Shown here piece after piece: positions 30,624-39,823 of a stretch of DNA of 47,164 nt. Position numbers and translations under genes: made by a program. The DNA is from an uncultured bacterium (GTDB lineage Bacteria > Patescibacteriota > Microgenomatia > UBA1400 > PJMF01), in NCBI GenBank assembly GCA_903842795.1, contig CAIMNJ010000014.1, forward strand, positions 1 through 47,164. Reading direction: 5' to 3'. Below the pieces are notes generated by a model. The model worked only from the letters and a program-made list of their open reading frames with translations. It did not search any database and was not told the DNA's origin. Positions within the stretch are counted from its first letter, which is position 1, and the number at the start of each line of letters is the position of its first letter.

Positions 30624-31830
30624 AAATAATTTTATACCAATCTCTTTTGCCTAATTTAATTTTGCTACCATTGGCCAAACCAAAAAGTTCTTCTCTACTC
30701 TGAATTTTTTGCATAGTTGGTAGGATTTTGGCAGCTCCCTGTTCAATACGACGATTTAATTCGCCAGAACTCATAACAGGATCAGCTTCAATAATCTTGG
30801 CTACACTACCATCATCTTTGGTGATTTTTTTGATAGTCAAAGTTCCGAAACTCTCTTCATCTGGAATTTCATCTCCTTGAACAGTTTTGGCGAAAAAATC
30901 TTCAGCCTCTTCAGCTGCTTTTTGGTCATGCAAATCGGCGGTGATAGTTAAGGCTAATTTTTTCTTGAAAGTCATTGGATTTTCACCATTTTTTATGGCT
31001 ATAGCCATAGTTTCAACTTCTGACATTGGAACATTGGTAAGAACTTCAAAATATTTAATAATCAGTTCATCTTTGATACTCATCAACTTGCCAAAAATTT
31101 CTCTCGGCTCATCAGTTAGAGCAACATAATTATTGAATGATTTGCTCATTTTGCGTCCATCAGTTCCTTCAATCAAAGGTGTGCTGAGAACCCATTTTTC
31201 ATGATTGTTGTATTGTTGTTGCAATTGACGACCCATCAACATATTGAAAGTTTGGTCTGTACCGCCAATTTCCAAATCTACGTCCATTACGACAGAATCA
31301 TAGCCTTGTAATAATGGATAGATAACCTCGTGACCATGAATTGGCAGGCCATCTGCAATTCTTTTTTGAAACATGTCACGCTCAAGCAATTGTTGGACAG
31401 TAGTTTTAGCCATCAATTTGACCATTTCTGCATAATTTAGTTTATCCAACCAATCACCATTGTGACGAACTTCGATCATGTTAAAATCAAGAACTTTGCT
31501 GGCTTGTTTTTTCCAATTTTGGAAATTGGCCTCAATGGTAGCATCATCAAGCATCGGACGACTTTCGTCTCTACCAGTTGGATCACCAATTTTGACTGTG
31601 CCATTGCCAACTAACAAAATAACCTGATGGCCCATTTCAGCAAACTGTTGCAATTTTCTTAGACCAACAGCATGTCCAAGATGCAAAAAAGCACCAGTTG
31701 GATCAATGCCCAGATAGAGGCGAATTTTTTTCTCAGTCATTAGTTTGGCCAAGCTGTTTTTATTAGGCAAAACTTCATGAACTCCGCGACTCAAGACTTC
31801 TTCGATTTTTTGTGGGTTTGTATCTGGCAT
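30616..31830 (-). CDS. tyrS: Tyrosyl-tRNA synthetase
   Basis: YLGIDPTGAFLHLGHAVGLRKL, EIGGTDQTFNMLMGRQL, DGRKMSKSFNNYVAL. Confidence 0.95.
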   Translation of the reverse strand: MPDTNPQKIEEVLSRGVHEVLPNKNSLAKLMTEKKIRLYLGIDPTGAFLHLGHAVGLRKLQQFAEMGHQVILLVGNGTVKIGDPTGRDESRPMLDDATIEANFQNWKKQASKVLDFNMIEVRHNGDWLDKLNYAEMVKLMAKTTVQQLLERDMFQKRIADGLPIHGHEVIYPLLQGYDSVVMDVDLEIGGTDQTFNMLMGRQLQQQYNNHEKWVLSTPLIEGTDGRKMSKSFNNYVALTDEPREIFGKLMSIKDELIIKYFEVLTNVPMSEVETMAIAIKNGENPMTFKKKLALTITADLHDQKAAEEAEDFFAKTVQGDEIPDEESFGTLTIKKITKDDGSVAKIIEADPVMSSGELNRRIEQGAAKILPTMQKIQSREELFGLANGSKIKLGKRDWYKIIYD

Positions 31831-31877
31831 GATTTTATTATTCTAGCATTAACTCGACAATTTGTTAAAATGGTTTT

Positions 31878-34601
31878 GTGCCAAAAGAAAAACTTATGTT
31901 CTTTTTTAGAAAATTGAAACGAAAATTTAGTGGTTTTGTGCCAGGCAAATCTAGATCTCGCTTGGTTCGCCACCATCATGTGCTTTCTTCTGCTGATAGG
32001 AAATTATTAAAGGCAAAGCGTTTGCGTTTATTGGCAATTAGTTTTTTTGCTATGGTGGTTCTAGGTGTAATTACTTTTTTGGCAATGTTTGCTTGGTATT
32101 CTCGTGAGCTTCCCAAGCCAGGAGAGGTGGTTCGTAAAGAAGGTTTTAGCAGTAAGATTTTTGATCGTGATGGTCAGTTGCTTTATGACTTATATCAGGA
32201 AGAACGCCGTAATCCAGTTGGTATTGCTCAAATTCCTGACACGCTAAAAAATGCGACTATCGCTATTGAAGATAAAGATTTCTACAAGCATGGTGGTTTT
32301 GATTTTATGACCATCTTGCGTATTCCATATAATCTTATTTTTAGACAAAGAGTGGTTGGGGGCTCTACTTTGACTCAACAACTAGTCAAAAATGTTTTGT
32401 TAACCAATGAAAGATCTATTACTCGCAAGTTTAAAGAATTTGTTATTTCCACACAAATCGAAAGAAAATTTACCAAAGATCAGATTTTGGAGATGTATCT
32501 CAATGAAGCTCCTTATGGTGGTAACGGTTGGGGTGTTGGAACAGCAGTGGAAATTTATTTTAATAAGCCAATTGCAGAATTAAGCCTTCTGGAGTCGGCC
32601 TTTTTGGCAGGCTTGCCACAAAGGCCTAGCGTCTACTCTCCTTATTCTGGATCGCTGGATGCCGATGGCAAGCCTTATTGGCAAATGCGCACGCACGCAG
32701 TTCTGACGGCAATGAAAGACAATGGCTATATTACTGAGGCAGCTTTTCAAGATGCTGTTGCCAACATTGAAAACTTAAAGTTTGAGCGTTCTGCGGCAGA
32801 AATCAAAGCTCCTCATTTTGTAATGTATGTTCGTTCTCAATTAGAGAATATGTTTGGAGCTGAGCTTTTGGCTAGAGGTGGACTAAAAGTGACCACTACG
32901 CTTGATTGGAAATTACAAGAAAAAGCACAAGAGGCGGTCACGCAAGAAGTGGAAGGAGTCAAAAAATACAACATTAGCAATGGCGCTTCTTTAGCAATGA
33001 ACCCAAAGACTGGAGAAATTGTAGCGATGGTGGGCAGTAAAGATTATTTCGACACTGAAATTGGTGGCCAATTTAATGTGGCAGTGGATGCTTTGCGCCA
33101 GCCTGGATCTTCAATCAAGCCAATTACTTATCTAGGCATGATTCAAAAAGGTTACAACCCAGCTTCTATGTTGATGGATGTGGAGACGACTTTTAACCAC
33201 AATGATATTGAAAAACCTTACATCCCCAAAAACTATGATGGTAAGTTCCGCGGGCCAGTGAGCTTGCGCGATTCGCTTGGAAGTTCTCTCAATATTCCTG
33301 CTGTAAAGTCTTTGGCAATTGTTGGTTTGGAGAATTTTTTGAATCTGGCTTATACAATGGGATTGCAAACCCTACAACCTACTCCAGAGAATTTAAAACG
33401 TTTTGGTTTGGCAGTAACTCTTGGTGGTGCTGAAGTCAAAATGATTGACTTGGTGACGGCCTACTGTGCTTTTGCTAATGGTGGGCTCAAAGTGGAGCCA
33501 GTTTCAATTCTCAAAGTTGAAGATCAAAAAGGCAATGTCCTTTATGAGCACCATCAGGTAGATGGTCAAAGAATTCTTGATCAAGGTGAAACTTTTATTA
33601 TCAATGATATTTTATCTGATAATAGTGCTCGCCTTTTGGCTTTTGGAGCAAATTCTCTGCTTAATACTGGCAAACCAATTGCAGTTAAAACTGGTACCAC
33701 TAACAGTATGAAGGATAACTGGACCATTGGTTGGAGTCAGAACATTATTGTTGGTACTTGGGTGGGTAATAATGATGGAACGGCCATGAGTTATGTGGCT
33801 TCTGGTATCACTGGTGCTTCTCCAATTTGGCGTCGTACTATTTATGCGGCTTTGGATCTTGGTTATCAGGCTCCAGCTTGGCAGATGCCGGAAAATGTTG
33901 AAAAAGTGGAGCTAGATGCAATCTCTGGTGAAAGAAGCCATGACAACTTCCCTACAAAATTTGACTATATTATCAAGGGTACTTTGAGTAATGAGTTGGA
34001 TACGATTCATAAGTTCCTCAAAGTTTGCAAAGATGATGGTAGCAAATTGGCAACCGAAGCTAAAATTTCTGTAGGCGATTTTAATGAAAAAGAGTTTATT
34101 GTTCTGCGTGAAGATGATCCGGTCAGCGAGGATGGTCGTAATCGCTGGCAAGAAGGTATTGATGCTTGGATGCGTTCTCAAACTGATCCACGCTATGGTA
34201 ATCCAACAGAATTTTGTGGTTCTGAGAGTGATATTAGCGTTAGTATTGATCAACCAAGAAATGAAGAAAATTTCTCTGGTGAAGATATCGCCTATCGTGT
34301 TAAGTCTGGTAGTGATGTTGGTATAGTTAAATTAGAATTCTATGTGAACGGCGAACTCAAAAAAACTGTCGAGAATGATCATGAGTTTGCTGACACAATT
34401 CATTTGGCTCGTGGCAAATATGAGTTGTATGCCAAAGCTTTCTCTCGTAGCGGCGGGGTCAAAGAAAGTGGCCATATTAAGATAGGTACAGGTGGCATGC
34501 AATGGGATTTCGTGCCTACTCCTACTCCAACTACGACGATTATTCCAACTCTAACACCAACGCCAAGTATTGCTACAATCAGTGCCACAGTTAGTCCATA
34601 A
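31878..34601 (+). CDS. Class A penicillin-binding protein (transglycosylase/transpeptidase, PBP1A-like)
   Basis: AIEDKDFYKHGGFDF, GGSTLTQQLVKN, RKFKEFVISTQIERKFTKDQILEMYLNEAPYGGNGWGV; SSLN and KTGTT motifs. Start may be GTG 31878 or ATG 31896. Confidence 0.95.
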   Translation: MPKEKLMFFFRKLKRKFSGFVPGKSRSRLVRHHHVLSSADRKLLKAKRLRLLAISFFAMVVLGVITFLAMFAWYSRELPKPGEVVRKEGFSSKIFDRDGQLLYDLYQEERRNPVGIAQIPDTLKNATIAIEDKDFYKHGGFDFMTILRIPYNLIFRQRVVGGSTLTQQLVKNVLLTNERSITRKFKEFVISTQIERKFTKDQILEMYLNEAPYGGNGWGVGTAVEIYFNKPIAELSLLESAFLAGLPQRPSVYSPYSGSLDADGKPYWQMRTHAVLTAMKDNGYITEAAFQDAVANIENLKFERSAAEIKAPHFVMYVRSQLENMFGAELLARGGLKVTTTLDWKLQEKAQEAVTQEVEGVKKYNISNGASLAMNPKTGEIVAMVGSKDYFDTEIGGQFNVAVDALRQPGSSIKPITYLGMIQKGYNPASMLMDVETTFNHNDIEKPYIPKNYDGKFRGPVSLRDSLGSSLNIPAVKSLAIVGLENFLNLAYTMGLQTLQPTPENLKRFGLAVTLGGAEVKMIDLVTAYCAFANGGLKVEPVSILKVEDQKGNVLYEHHQVDGQRILDQGETFIINDILSDNSARLLAFGANSLLNTGKPIAVKTGTTNSMKDNWTIGWSQNIIVGTWVGNNDGTAMSYVASGITGASPIWRRTIYAALDLGYQAPAWQMPENVEKVELDAISGERSHDNFPTKFDYIIKGTLSNELDTIHKFLKVCKDDGSKLATEAKISVGDFNEKEFIVLREDDPVSEDGRNRWQEGIDAWMRSQTDPRYGNPTEFCGSESDISVSIDQPRNEENFSGEDIAYRVKSGSDVGIVKLEFYVNGELKKTVENDHEFADTIHLARGKYELYAKAFSRSGGVKESGHIKIGTGGMQWDFVPTPTPTTTIIPTLTPTPSIATISATVSP

Positions 34602-34611
34602 TATTAAAATT

Positions 34612-35607
34612 CTAAAAGAATAGATAAAAAATGGCTAATAAACTTAGACCAGAAAATTGGCTAAGTAAGTAATGGTCTAAACTAGCAATGGCTAAAAGAA
34701 TTAATGATTTGCTCCAGAAGCCATCGATTTTTGCTTGGCTAATTAGAATTAGCAAAACAACTAATAATAAGACTCCACCTTCACTGAGGATCAAAAATAA
34801 AATGTTGTGCACTGGTTGAACAAAGCGCACAATTCCTTGATTGGGCAAATTAAAAGTATACTTTTCTAGATTTACGGTGAAGTTATTAATGCCAACCCCA
34901 ATAAATGGCTTAGCCTCAAAAATTTGCAAACTCGCTTGATTGAGAGAAACACGGCGACTAATTGAATCAAGGTCTGGTCGAATAATAGTAAATTTAAGGA
35001 GCAAGTATGGAACAATTAAAAAGAAAAAATAGTAAATACAAATGATAATTAGTTTTCTATTTTTGACATTGCCTAAGAACTGATAAGCTAAAAACAACCA
35101 TAAAGTGATAAAGGCAGTAATTGATTGAGTGATAAAAGTTATCAAAACTGCATTAGCAAGTAAAACAATTTGTGTTTTTCGGCAATGCTTGATTCTGACA
35201 AAAATGAGGATAGAAAAAATTACTATCAAACCAGCTAATATGTTTGGATGGGCAGTGGTGCCATAGGGTAATATTTTTTCCCCGAAGGAAAATTGGGCGC
35301 GACTAACATTGGCTAAATTGTGTAGGTTGGTTTCTCCAAGTATTCTGTAAGGAAGTAAAGATTTTTGAAAAACAAATTGATAATTAGCCAATAAGCTCTG
35401 AAAAATAACAACAGAAAATAAAACGCCTAAAATAAATTTTTCTGCCAATTTGGTTTTGAATAATGGATCGTGTTTTACTACGCTAAAGAACAATAAAATT
35501 TCCACGAAATGCAAAAGATGAGTGAAAGCTGCTATAGCATTTTGACTCATTAATTGTCTGCCTATTAGCAATAAAACCAAAAAACAAAAATAATTATTTA
35601 ATTTCAC
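34612..35607 (-). CDS. O-antigen ligase/polymerase-like membrane protein, C-terminal part of a frameshifted gene
   Basis: Multiple TM helices; GVGINNFTVNLEKYTF...VQPVHNILFLILSEGGVLLLVVLL resembles the Wzy_C/O-antigen ligase region (PHN). Confidence 0.75.
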   Translation of the reverse strand: MKLNNYFCFLVLLLIGRQLMSQNAIAAFTHLLHFVEILLFFSVVKHDPLFKTKLAEKFILGVLFSVVIFQSLLANYQFVFQKSLLPYRILGETNLHNLANVSRAQFSFGEKILPYGTTAHPNILAGLIVIFSILIFVRIKHCRKTQIVLLANAVLITFITQSITAFITLWLFLAYQFLGNVKNRKLIIICIYYFFFLIVPYLLLKFTIIRPDLDSISRRVSLNQASLQIFEAKPFIGVGINNFTVNLEKYTFNLPNQGIVRFVQPVHNILFLILSEGGVLLLVVLLILISQAKIDGFWSKSLILLAIASLDHYLLSQFSGLSLLAIFYLFF

Positions 35608-35612
35608 TTTTT

Positions 35613-35852
35613 TTAGTTGTTTGACTTCAAAAAAAGGAAAGGAATCAGAAAAATTTCTGCTAAATAAAATTTAGGAATTAAGTAGTCAATCAATAATCCA
35701 TGGACATAAGAATTACTAAGAGGAATTTTGTAAAACAAATTTACGCTAAAAGTGAAAACAATAAAAAAGAATAATAATAGCTTGATAAGATCGATGGTGT
35801 TTTTTTCTTTAAACTTGTCCAACCAGACTAGCTTTGAATTCATCTTGACCAA
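35613..35852 (-). CDS. N-terminal part of the same O-antigen-ligase-like gene (separated by a 1-nt frameshift)
   Basis: TM-rich ORF ending at a stop just after a 7-T tract (coding strand; 7 A at 35629-35635 on +). One added T makes a continuous ORF: ...LIPFLFFEVKQLKKVKLNNYFCFL.... Confidence 0.65.
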   Translation of the reverse strand: MVKMNSKLVWLDKFKEKNTIDLIKLLLFFFIVFTFSVNLFYKIPLSNSYVHGLLIDYLIPKFYLAEIFLIPFLFLKSNN

Positions 35853-37815
35853 TCTTGACTATTTTTTGTCTAATAGGCTCGACTTCTTCACTGCTTATAT
35901 TAACCTCATCATCCTGAAAAATAAAGCTGAAACTGTAATTGCTTTCGTAGATATCTAACAAATCAACCCTTTTGACACGGCCATCAACTTTTTGAAAGGC
36001 ATTTATTAAATCTCCAACGGCGGTACTCTTTTTGAGAGTAAAAGTCATTTCTTCGCTAATAGAGGCAGTTTTAATGAGCTTCTGATATTGAGGATATTTT
36101 TTAGATATGCTGATTAATTCTTGCAGATTTAATTCAATAGCAATATGCCCATCGTCTAAGACGATTAAAGAACCAATTAAAGTTTTATTCTTCTCATCCT
36201 TAATAATTAAATCAGCCTCTTGTTTGGCAATTGGCATGTGCACTTCTTTATCAATTTTCTCTTTTACAAGCAATTCTTGTTCGTGAGAAAAAATATATAA
36301 ACGATCAAAAAGACTTAATAAATCACCTTTGACTTCACGGTAATCACGATTGGAGACAAGAGTCAGTTTGAGTTTTTGTTCTGGCAAATTGTTTTTTTGA
36401 GGGTTGTAGACATAGGCGATTTCAAAAACAGACATTTGTTTTTTTGTTGGGTTGGTACTGATGATTTCAATCAAAGAAGGTATTAGACTACGGCGTAAAT
36501 AAGTAGTTTCTTCTTTGAGTGGGTTGGCCAATTTAAGATGATCTATTAAGGAATAGCCGGTATCAAGTGCCTGCTTTTCACTCACCAAAGAGTAGCTATA
36601 AATTTCTTGCCAGCCGATGTCAGCTAAAAAGTGTTTAATCAAGCTCTCAAATTGATAATTGGTGTTTGGGTCTTTGTGAATTGATAATTCGCCGTTCATT
36701 AGTTTACTTGGCAAATTGTGATAACCATAAATTCTGGCAAGTTCTTCCACGACATCAGCTTCAATGTGAATATCTGGGCGGAAAGTAGGTGGAGTGACTT
36801 CGATTTCTGTTTGGCCGATTTCTACTTGGCAATCCAAGTCAGTGAGAATAGTTTTGATTTCTTTGTTGGATAATTTAATGCCAAGGTAGTTCTCAATGGT
36901 TTTGAGCTTGACGGTAACAGTTTTTGGAATTTGGTGATCTGGAAAATAATCATAAAGATCAGAAACAACAACAGCCTGGCAAAGTTTGCTAAAAAGTTCT
37001 ACGCCATATTCCATGACTTCTAGACCTAAATTAGGATCAACATTTTTTTCGTTGAGTTGTGCGGCGACGGTGCGAATAGCATGTCCCATTGAAGCCTGAC
37101 GAACTTTTTTGGCATCTAAGGATTCTATCCAAAAAAGAATTGATTTGGTATTTTTGTCTACTCCAGTATTGAGAGTGCCTTTGATAGCTGGCAAATCAAT
37201 AATTTCTCCACTTTCTGATTCAAAAACGATTTCTCCTCCTAAGGTTTCATGCTCCACTTCATCCAAAGTGACAAATTTCTTGCCTTTATTGGCTTCTTTG
37301 ATAATAATTTTGCCTCCGCGACTCATAATTTTGTCGTAATCAAAAACGTGGCAAGGGTGACCTAACTCATGGGTAATGTAATTACTAATATCAATCAAAG
37401 CCTCATGGACGTTGACGCCGATAGCTTTGAGTCGATTTTGCATTTCTAGTGGGCTATCTAAATGTTTGACTCCAGTCATGACTACGGCTAAAACACGATG
37501 CACCGCTTCTGTTTCATAAATAATTTCCGGCAAGGGTAAGTTCCTGGTGGGATGCTTTTTGATTTTTTCAAATTTAGCTTTTTTAAGCTTGGTTTCTATA
37601 CCAGCTCTTTTTAATATGGTAGCTGCTTCTCTGGCAATACCACGAATTGACATGCTATCTACACGATTGGTAGTAACTTCAATGTCATAAACTTCATTAT
37701 CGTAAATATGCTCAACTGATGGCCCGCTTAAAGATAAATATTTTTGGATGTCATTTTTACTAGCTTTGGTAAGTAAATGTTCACGTAGCCATTTATCTGG
37801 AATAAGAATATTCAT
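35809..37815 (-). CDS. pheT: Phenylalanyl-tRNA synthetase beta subunit
   Basis: YDIEVTTNRVDSMSIRGIAREAA, B5 and core beta domains, partial FDX-ACB-like C-terminus; follows pheS. Confidence 0.93.
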   Translation of the reverse strand: MNILIPDKWLREHLLTKASKNDIQKYLSLSGPSVEHIYDNEVYDIEVTTNRVDSMSIRGIAREAATILKRAGIETKLKKAKFEKIKKHPTRNLPLPEIIYETEAVHRVLAVVMTGVKHLDSPLEMQNRLKAIGVNVHEALIDISNYITHELGHPCHVFDYDKIMSRGGKIIIKEANKGKKFVTLDEVEHETLGGEIVFESESGEIIDLPAIKGTLNTGVDKNTKSILFWIESLDAKKVRQASMGHAIRTVAAQLNEKNVDPNLGLEVMEYGVELFSKLCQAVVVSDLYDYFPDHQIPKTVTVKLKTIENYLGIKLSNKEIKTILTDLDCQVEIGQTEIEVTPPTFRPDIHIEADVVEELARIYGYHNLPSKLMNGELSIHKDPNTNYQFESLIKHFLADIGWQEIYSYSLVSEKQALDTGYSLIDHLKLANPLKEETTYLRRSLIPSLIEIISTNPTKKQMSVFEIAYVYNPQKNNLPEQKLKLTLVSNRDYREVKGDLLSLFDRLYIFSHEQELLVKEKIDKEVHMPIAKQEADLIIKDEKNKTLIGSLIVLDDGHIAIELNLQELISISKKYPQYQKLIKTASISEEMTFTLKKSTAVGDLINAFQKVDGRVKRVDLLDIYESNYSFSFIFQDDEVNISSEEVEPIRQKIVKIGQDEFKASLVGQV

Positions 37816-37823
37816 AGTGATCT

Positions 37824-38870
37824 TTAAAATTGCTCCAAAAACTCCAAATTACCTGAATAAAAAAGTCTAATGTCGTCAATGTTGAGTCCTTTTTTGAGTG
37901 TGTAAGTTCTCTCTACTCCCCAGCCAAAAGCAAAACCGGTATAAATATCTGGGTCAATGCCACCAGCCTTCAAAACATTTGGATGGACCATGCCTGCACC
38001 ACCAACTTCGTGCCAACCAGATTTACAGAAACGGCAGTTTTTGCCAGTACCACCACAAATATGACAGCTAAAATCTACCTCGAAGGATGGTTCGGTAAAT
38101 TTGAAATGAAAAGGTCTAATGCGACTTTTGGTCCCTGGTCCATAAAAACTTTCTGCAAAGTAGTCTAGTGTACCTTTGAGATGTTGAATGTTGATGCCTT
38201 TATCAATGACTAAGCCCTCAAACTGATGAAACATTTGAGTGTGAGTGGCATCGCTTTGACGGCGATAAGTTCTAGCCACATTAATCATGCGAATTGGCGG
38301 CTTAGATTTGAGGCGTTCCATTTCTCTTACTTGGCCGTTGGAAGTGTGAGTGGTCATAACCATTTTGCCCATTTTTGGGTCTGGCTGCGTATCGACAAAG
38401 AAAGTCTCCCATTCATCGCGAGCGGGGTGGTTTTTGGGCATATTAAGAGCTTCAAAAACATAATAATCCCAATCAACTTCTGGGTATCTAACTCGATTAA
38501 AACCAATTTTTTCAAAAATTTGACTAATCTCCTCAATTGCTTGGGAAATCGGGTGAATATGGCCAACTTGGTGTTTTTTTCCAGGAAGAGTGAGATCAAT
38601 TTTTTCTTTGGTTTGTTTTTGTTGGCTTTCTAAATCTGCTATTTTATTTTCTAGCTTGTTCTTGAGTTGATTTAGTTCTTGGCCAAAAGCTTTTTTTTGT
38701 TCATTTGGCACATTTTTGATTAAGGCTGAAACATTTTTGAACAAACCATTCTTACCAAGATATTTAATGCGCAGCGATTCCGCATTTTGATCTAACTCTT
38801 GATCTATTTGAATCAAGAGATCTTTGCATAATTGTAGTGGATCTTGTTGGCTCATATTACGTGACAGCAT
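37824..38870 (-). CDS. pheS: Phenylalanyl-tRNA synthetase alpha subunit
   Basis: HPISQAIEEISQIFEKIGF, THTSNGQVREM, FHQFEGLVIDKG, FTEPSFEVDFSCHICGGTGKNCRFCKSGWHEVGGAGMVHPNVL, GFAFGWGVERT. Start chosen at 38870 (or 38855); the track start 38897 would overlap the upstream ORF. Confidence 0.93.
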   Translation of the reverse strand: MLSRNMSQQDPLQLCKDLLIQIDQELDQNAESLRIKYLGKNGLFKNVSALIKNVPNEQKKAFGQELNQLKNKLENKIADLESQQKQTKEKIDLTLPGKKHQVGHIHPISQAIEEISQIFEKIGFNRVRYPEVDWDYYVFEALNMPKNHPARDEWETFFVDTQPDPKMGKMVMTTHTSNGQVREMERLKSKPPIRMINVARTYRRQSDATHTQMFHQFEGLVIDKGINIQHLKGTLDYFAESFYGPGTKSRIRPFHFKFTEPSFEVDFSCHICGGTGKNCRFCKSGWHEVGGAGMVHPNVLKAGGIDPDIYTGFAFGWGVERTYTLKKGLNIDDIRLFYSGNLEFLEQF

Positions 38871-38877
38871 TATAACT

Positions 38878-39060
38878 CTAGACCTCTTTTGAACCAAGCT
38901 CTTTTAGGTAGGCCAATAAATACAATTCTGGAGAATTAGATTGAAATTCTGGGTGATTTCTCATAATCTCACCAAGATTCCTAGATCTAATTTGCAAAGC
39001 CTCGTATTTTTCCGATGCTATTGCTTTTATGTTTTTGACAGAATTTGCTTCTGTTGACAT
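38878..39060 (-). CDS. Small hypothetical protein (60 aa) between pheST attenuator and pheS
   Basis: MSTEANSVKNIKAIASEKYEALQIRSRNLGEIMRNHPEFQSNSPELYLLAYLKELGSKEV; good upstream Shine-Dalgarno (AAAGGAGAAAAAATATG). Confidence 0.6.
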   Translation of the reverse strand: MSTEANSVKNIKAIASEKYEALQIRSRNLGEIMRNHPEFQSNSPELYLLAYLKELGSKEV

Positions 39061-39090
39061 ATTTTTTCTCCTTTTTCTCCCTTTAAAACT

Positions 39091-39117
39091 AAAAAGCCCC
39101 GCTTTTTGCGGGGCTTT
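39091..39117 (-). terminator. Intrinsic terminator/attenuator upstream of ORF60-pheS-pheT
   Basis: RNA AAAGCCCCGC-AAAAA-GCGGGGCUUUUU, 10-bp stem plus U tract. Confidence 0.85.
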
Positions 39118-39143
39118 CTTTTCTTTTCTACTTTATTCGCAAA

Positions 39144-39212
39144 TTACCCCGCATTCTCCTTCATCAAGAAATTTTGGAAAATAATGGTGGTGTGTTTGCG
39201 ACAATTTAACAT
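39144..39212 (-). CDS. Candidate leader peptide of a pheST attenuator (22 aa)
   Basis: MLNCRKHTTIIFQNFLMKENAG, two TTC Phe codons; stop codon directly follows the GCGGGG segment able to pair with the terminator 5' arm. No strong Shine-Dalgarno. Confidence 0.4.
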   Translation of the reverse strand: MLNCRKHTTIIFQNFLMKENAG

Positions 39213-39231
39213 TAACAGTGTATTTATATGC

Positions 39232-39585
39232 CTATTTGGTAATTTTAGCAACGATCTCTTTGAAAGTGTCGAAATCTCTAGCAGCAATTTCAGAGAGCAT
39301 TTTGCGATTCAATTCGATCTTAGCAGTTTTTAAGCCTTTTATAAAGCGAGAATAATTCAAAGCTTCACCAATTTGTTTGATACCTGCAGTAATGCGGATA
39401 ATCCATAATTGGCGCATATCGCGTTTGCGCAATTTGCGACCAACGTAGGCATATTGACCTGAGTGTAATAAGGCCTCTTTAGCACGTTTGTATAAACGAC
39501 TGTTGGTACCGCGAAAACCTTTGGTAAGGCCTAAAACTTTTTTGTGTCTTTTGTGACGGACAATACTGGTTTTTGTTCTGGACAT
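39232..39585 (-). CDS. rplT: 50S ribosomal protein L20
   Basis: RHKKVLGLTKGFRGTNSRLYKRAKEALLHSGQYAYVGRKLRKRDMRQLWIIRI. Confidence 0.97.
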   Translation of the reverse strand: MSRTKTSIVRHKRHKKVLGLTKGFRGTNSRLYKRAKEALLHSGQYAYVGRKLRKRDMRQLWIIRITAGIKQIGEALNYSRFIKGLKTAKIELNRKMLSEIAARDFDTFKEIVAKITK

Positions 39586-39608
39586 AGTTAGTCTTTCTCT
39601 CTAAAAAA

Positions 39609-39812
39609 TTAAGCCAAACCAAGCATTTTCTTGATTTTCATGGCAAATCTGCCGGTTACTTCAACTGGCACTCTGTAGTTTCTAATAGCTTTTTTGCTTT
39701 TGTTCTTACGAAGGTGACGGCGATTTTGGATACGACGCATGATTTTGCCGGTACCGGTCACATGAAAACGTCTAGAGACGCCTTTTCTGGTTTTTACTTT
39801 GATTTTTTTCAT
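39609..39812 (-). CDS. rpmI: 50S ribosomal protein L35
   Basis: MKKIKVKTRKGVSRRFHVTGTGKIMRRIQNRRHLRKNKSKK; between infC and rplT. Confidence 0.93.
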   Translation of the reverse strand: MKKIKVKTRKGVSRRFHVTGTGKIMRRIQNRRHLRKNKSKKAIRNYRVPVEVTGRFAMKIKKMLGLA

Positions 39813-39823
39813 ATCTTTCCTAA

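Noticed and set aside
39116-39231. T-box riboswitch upstream of pheST
   Set aside because: No T-box sequence (AGGGUGGNACCGCG-like) in the leader; the leader-peptide attenuator model fits better.
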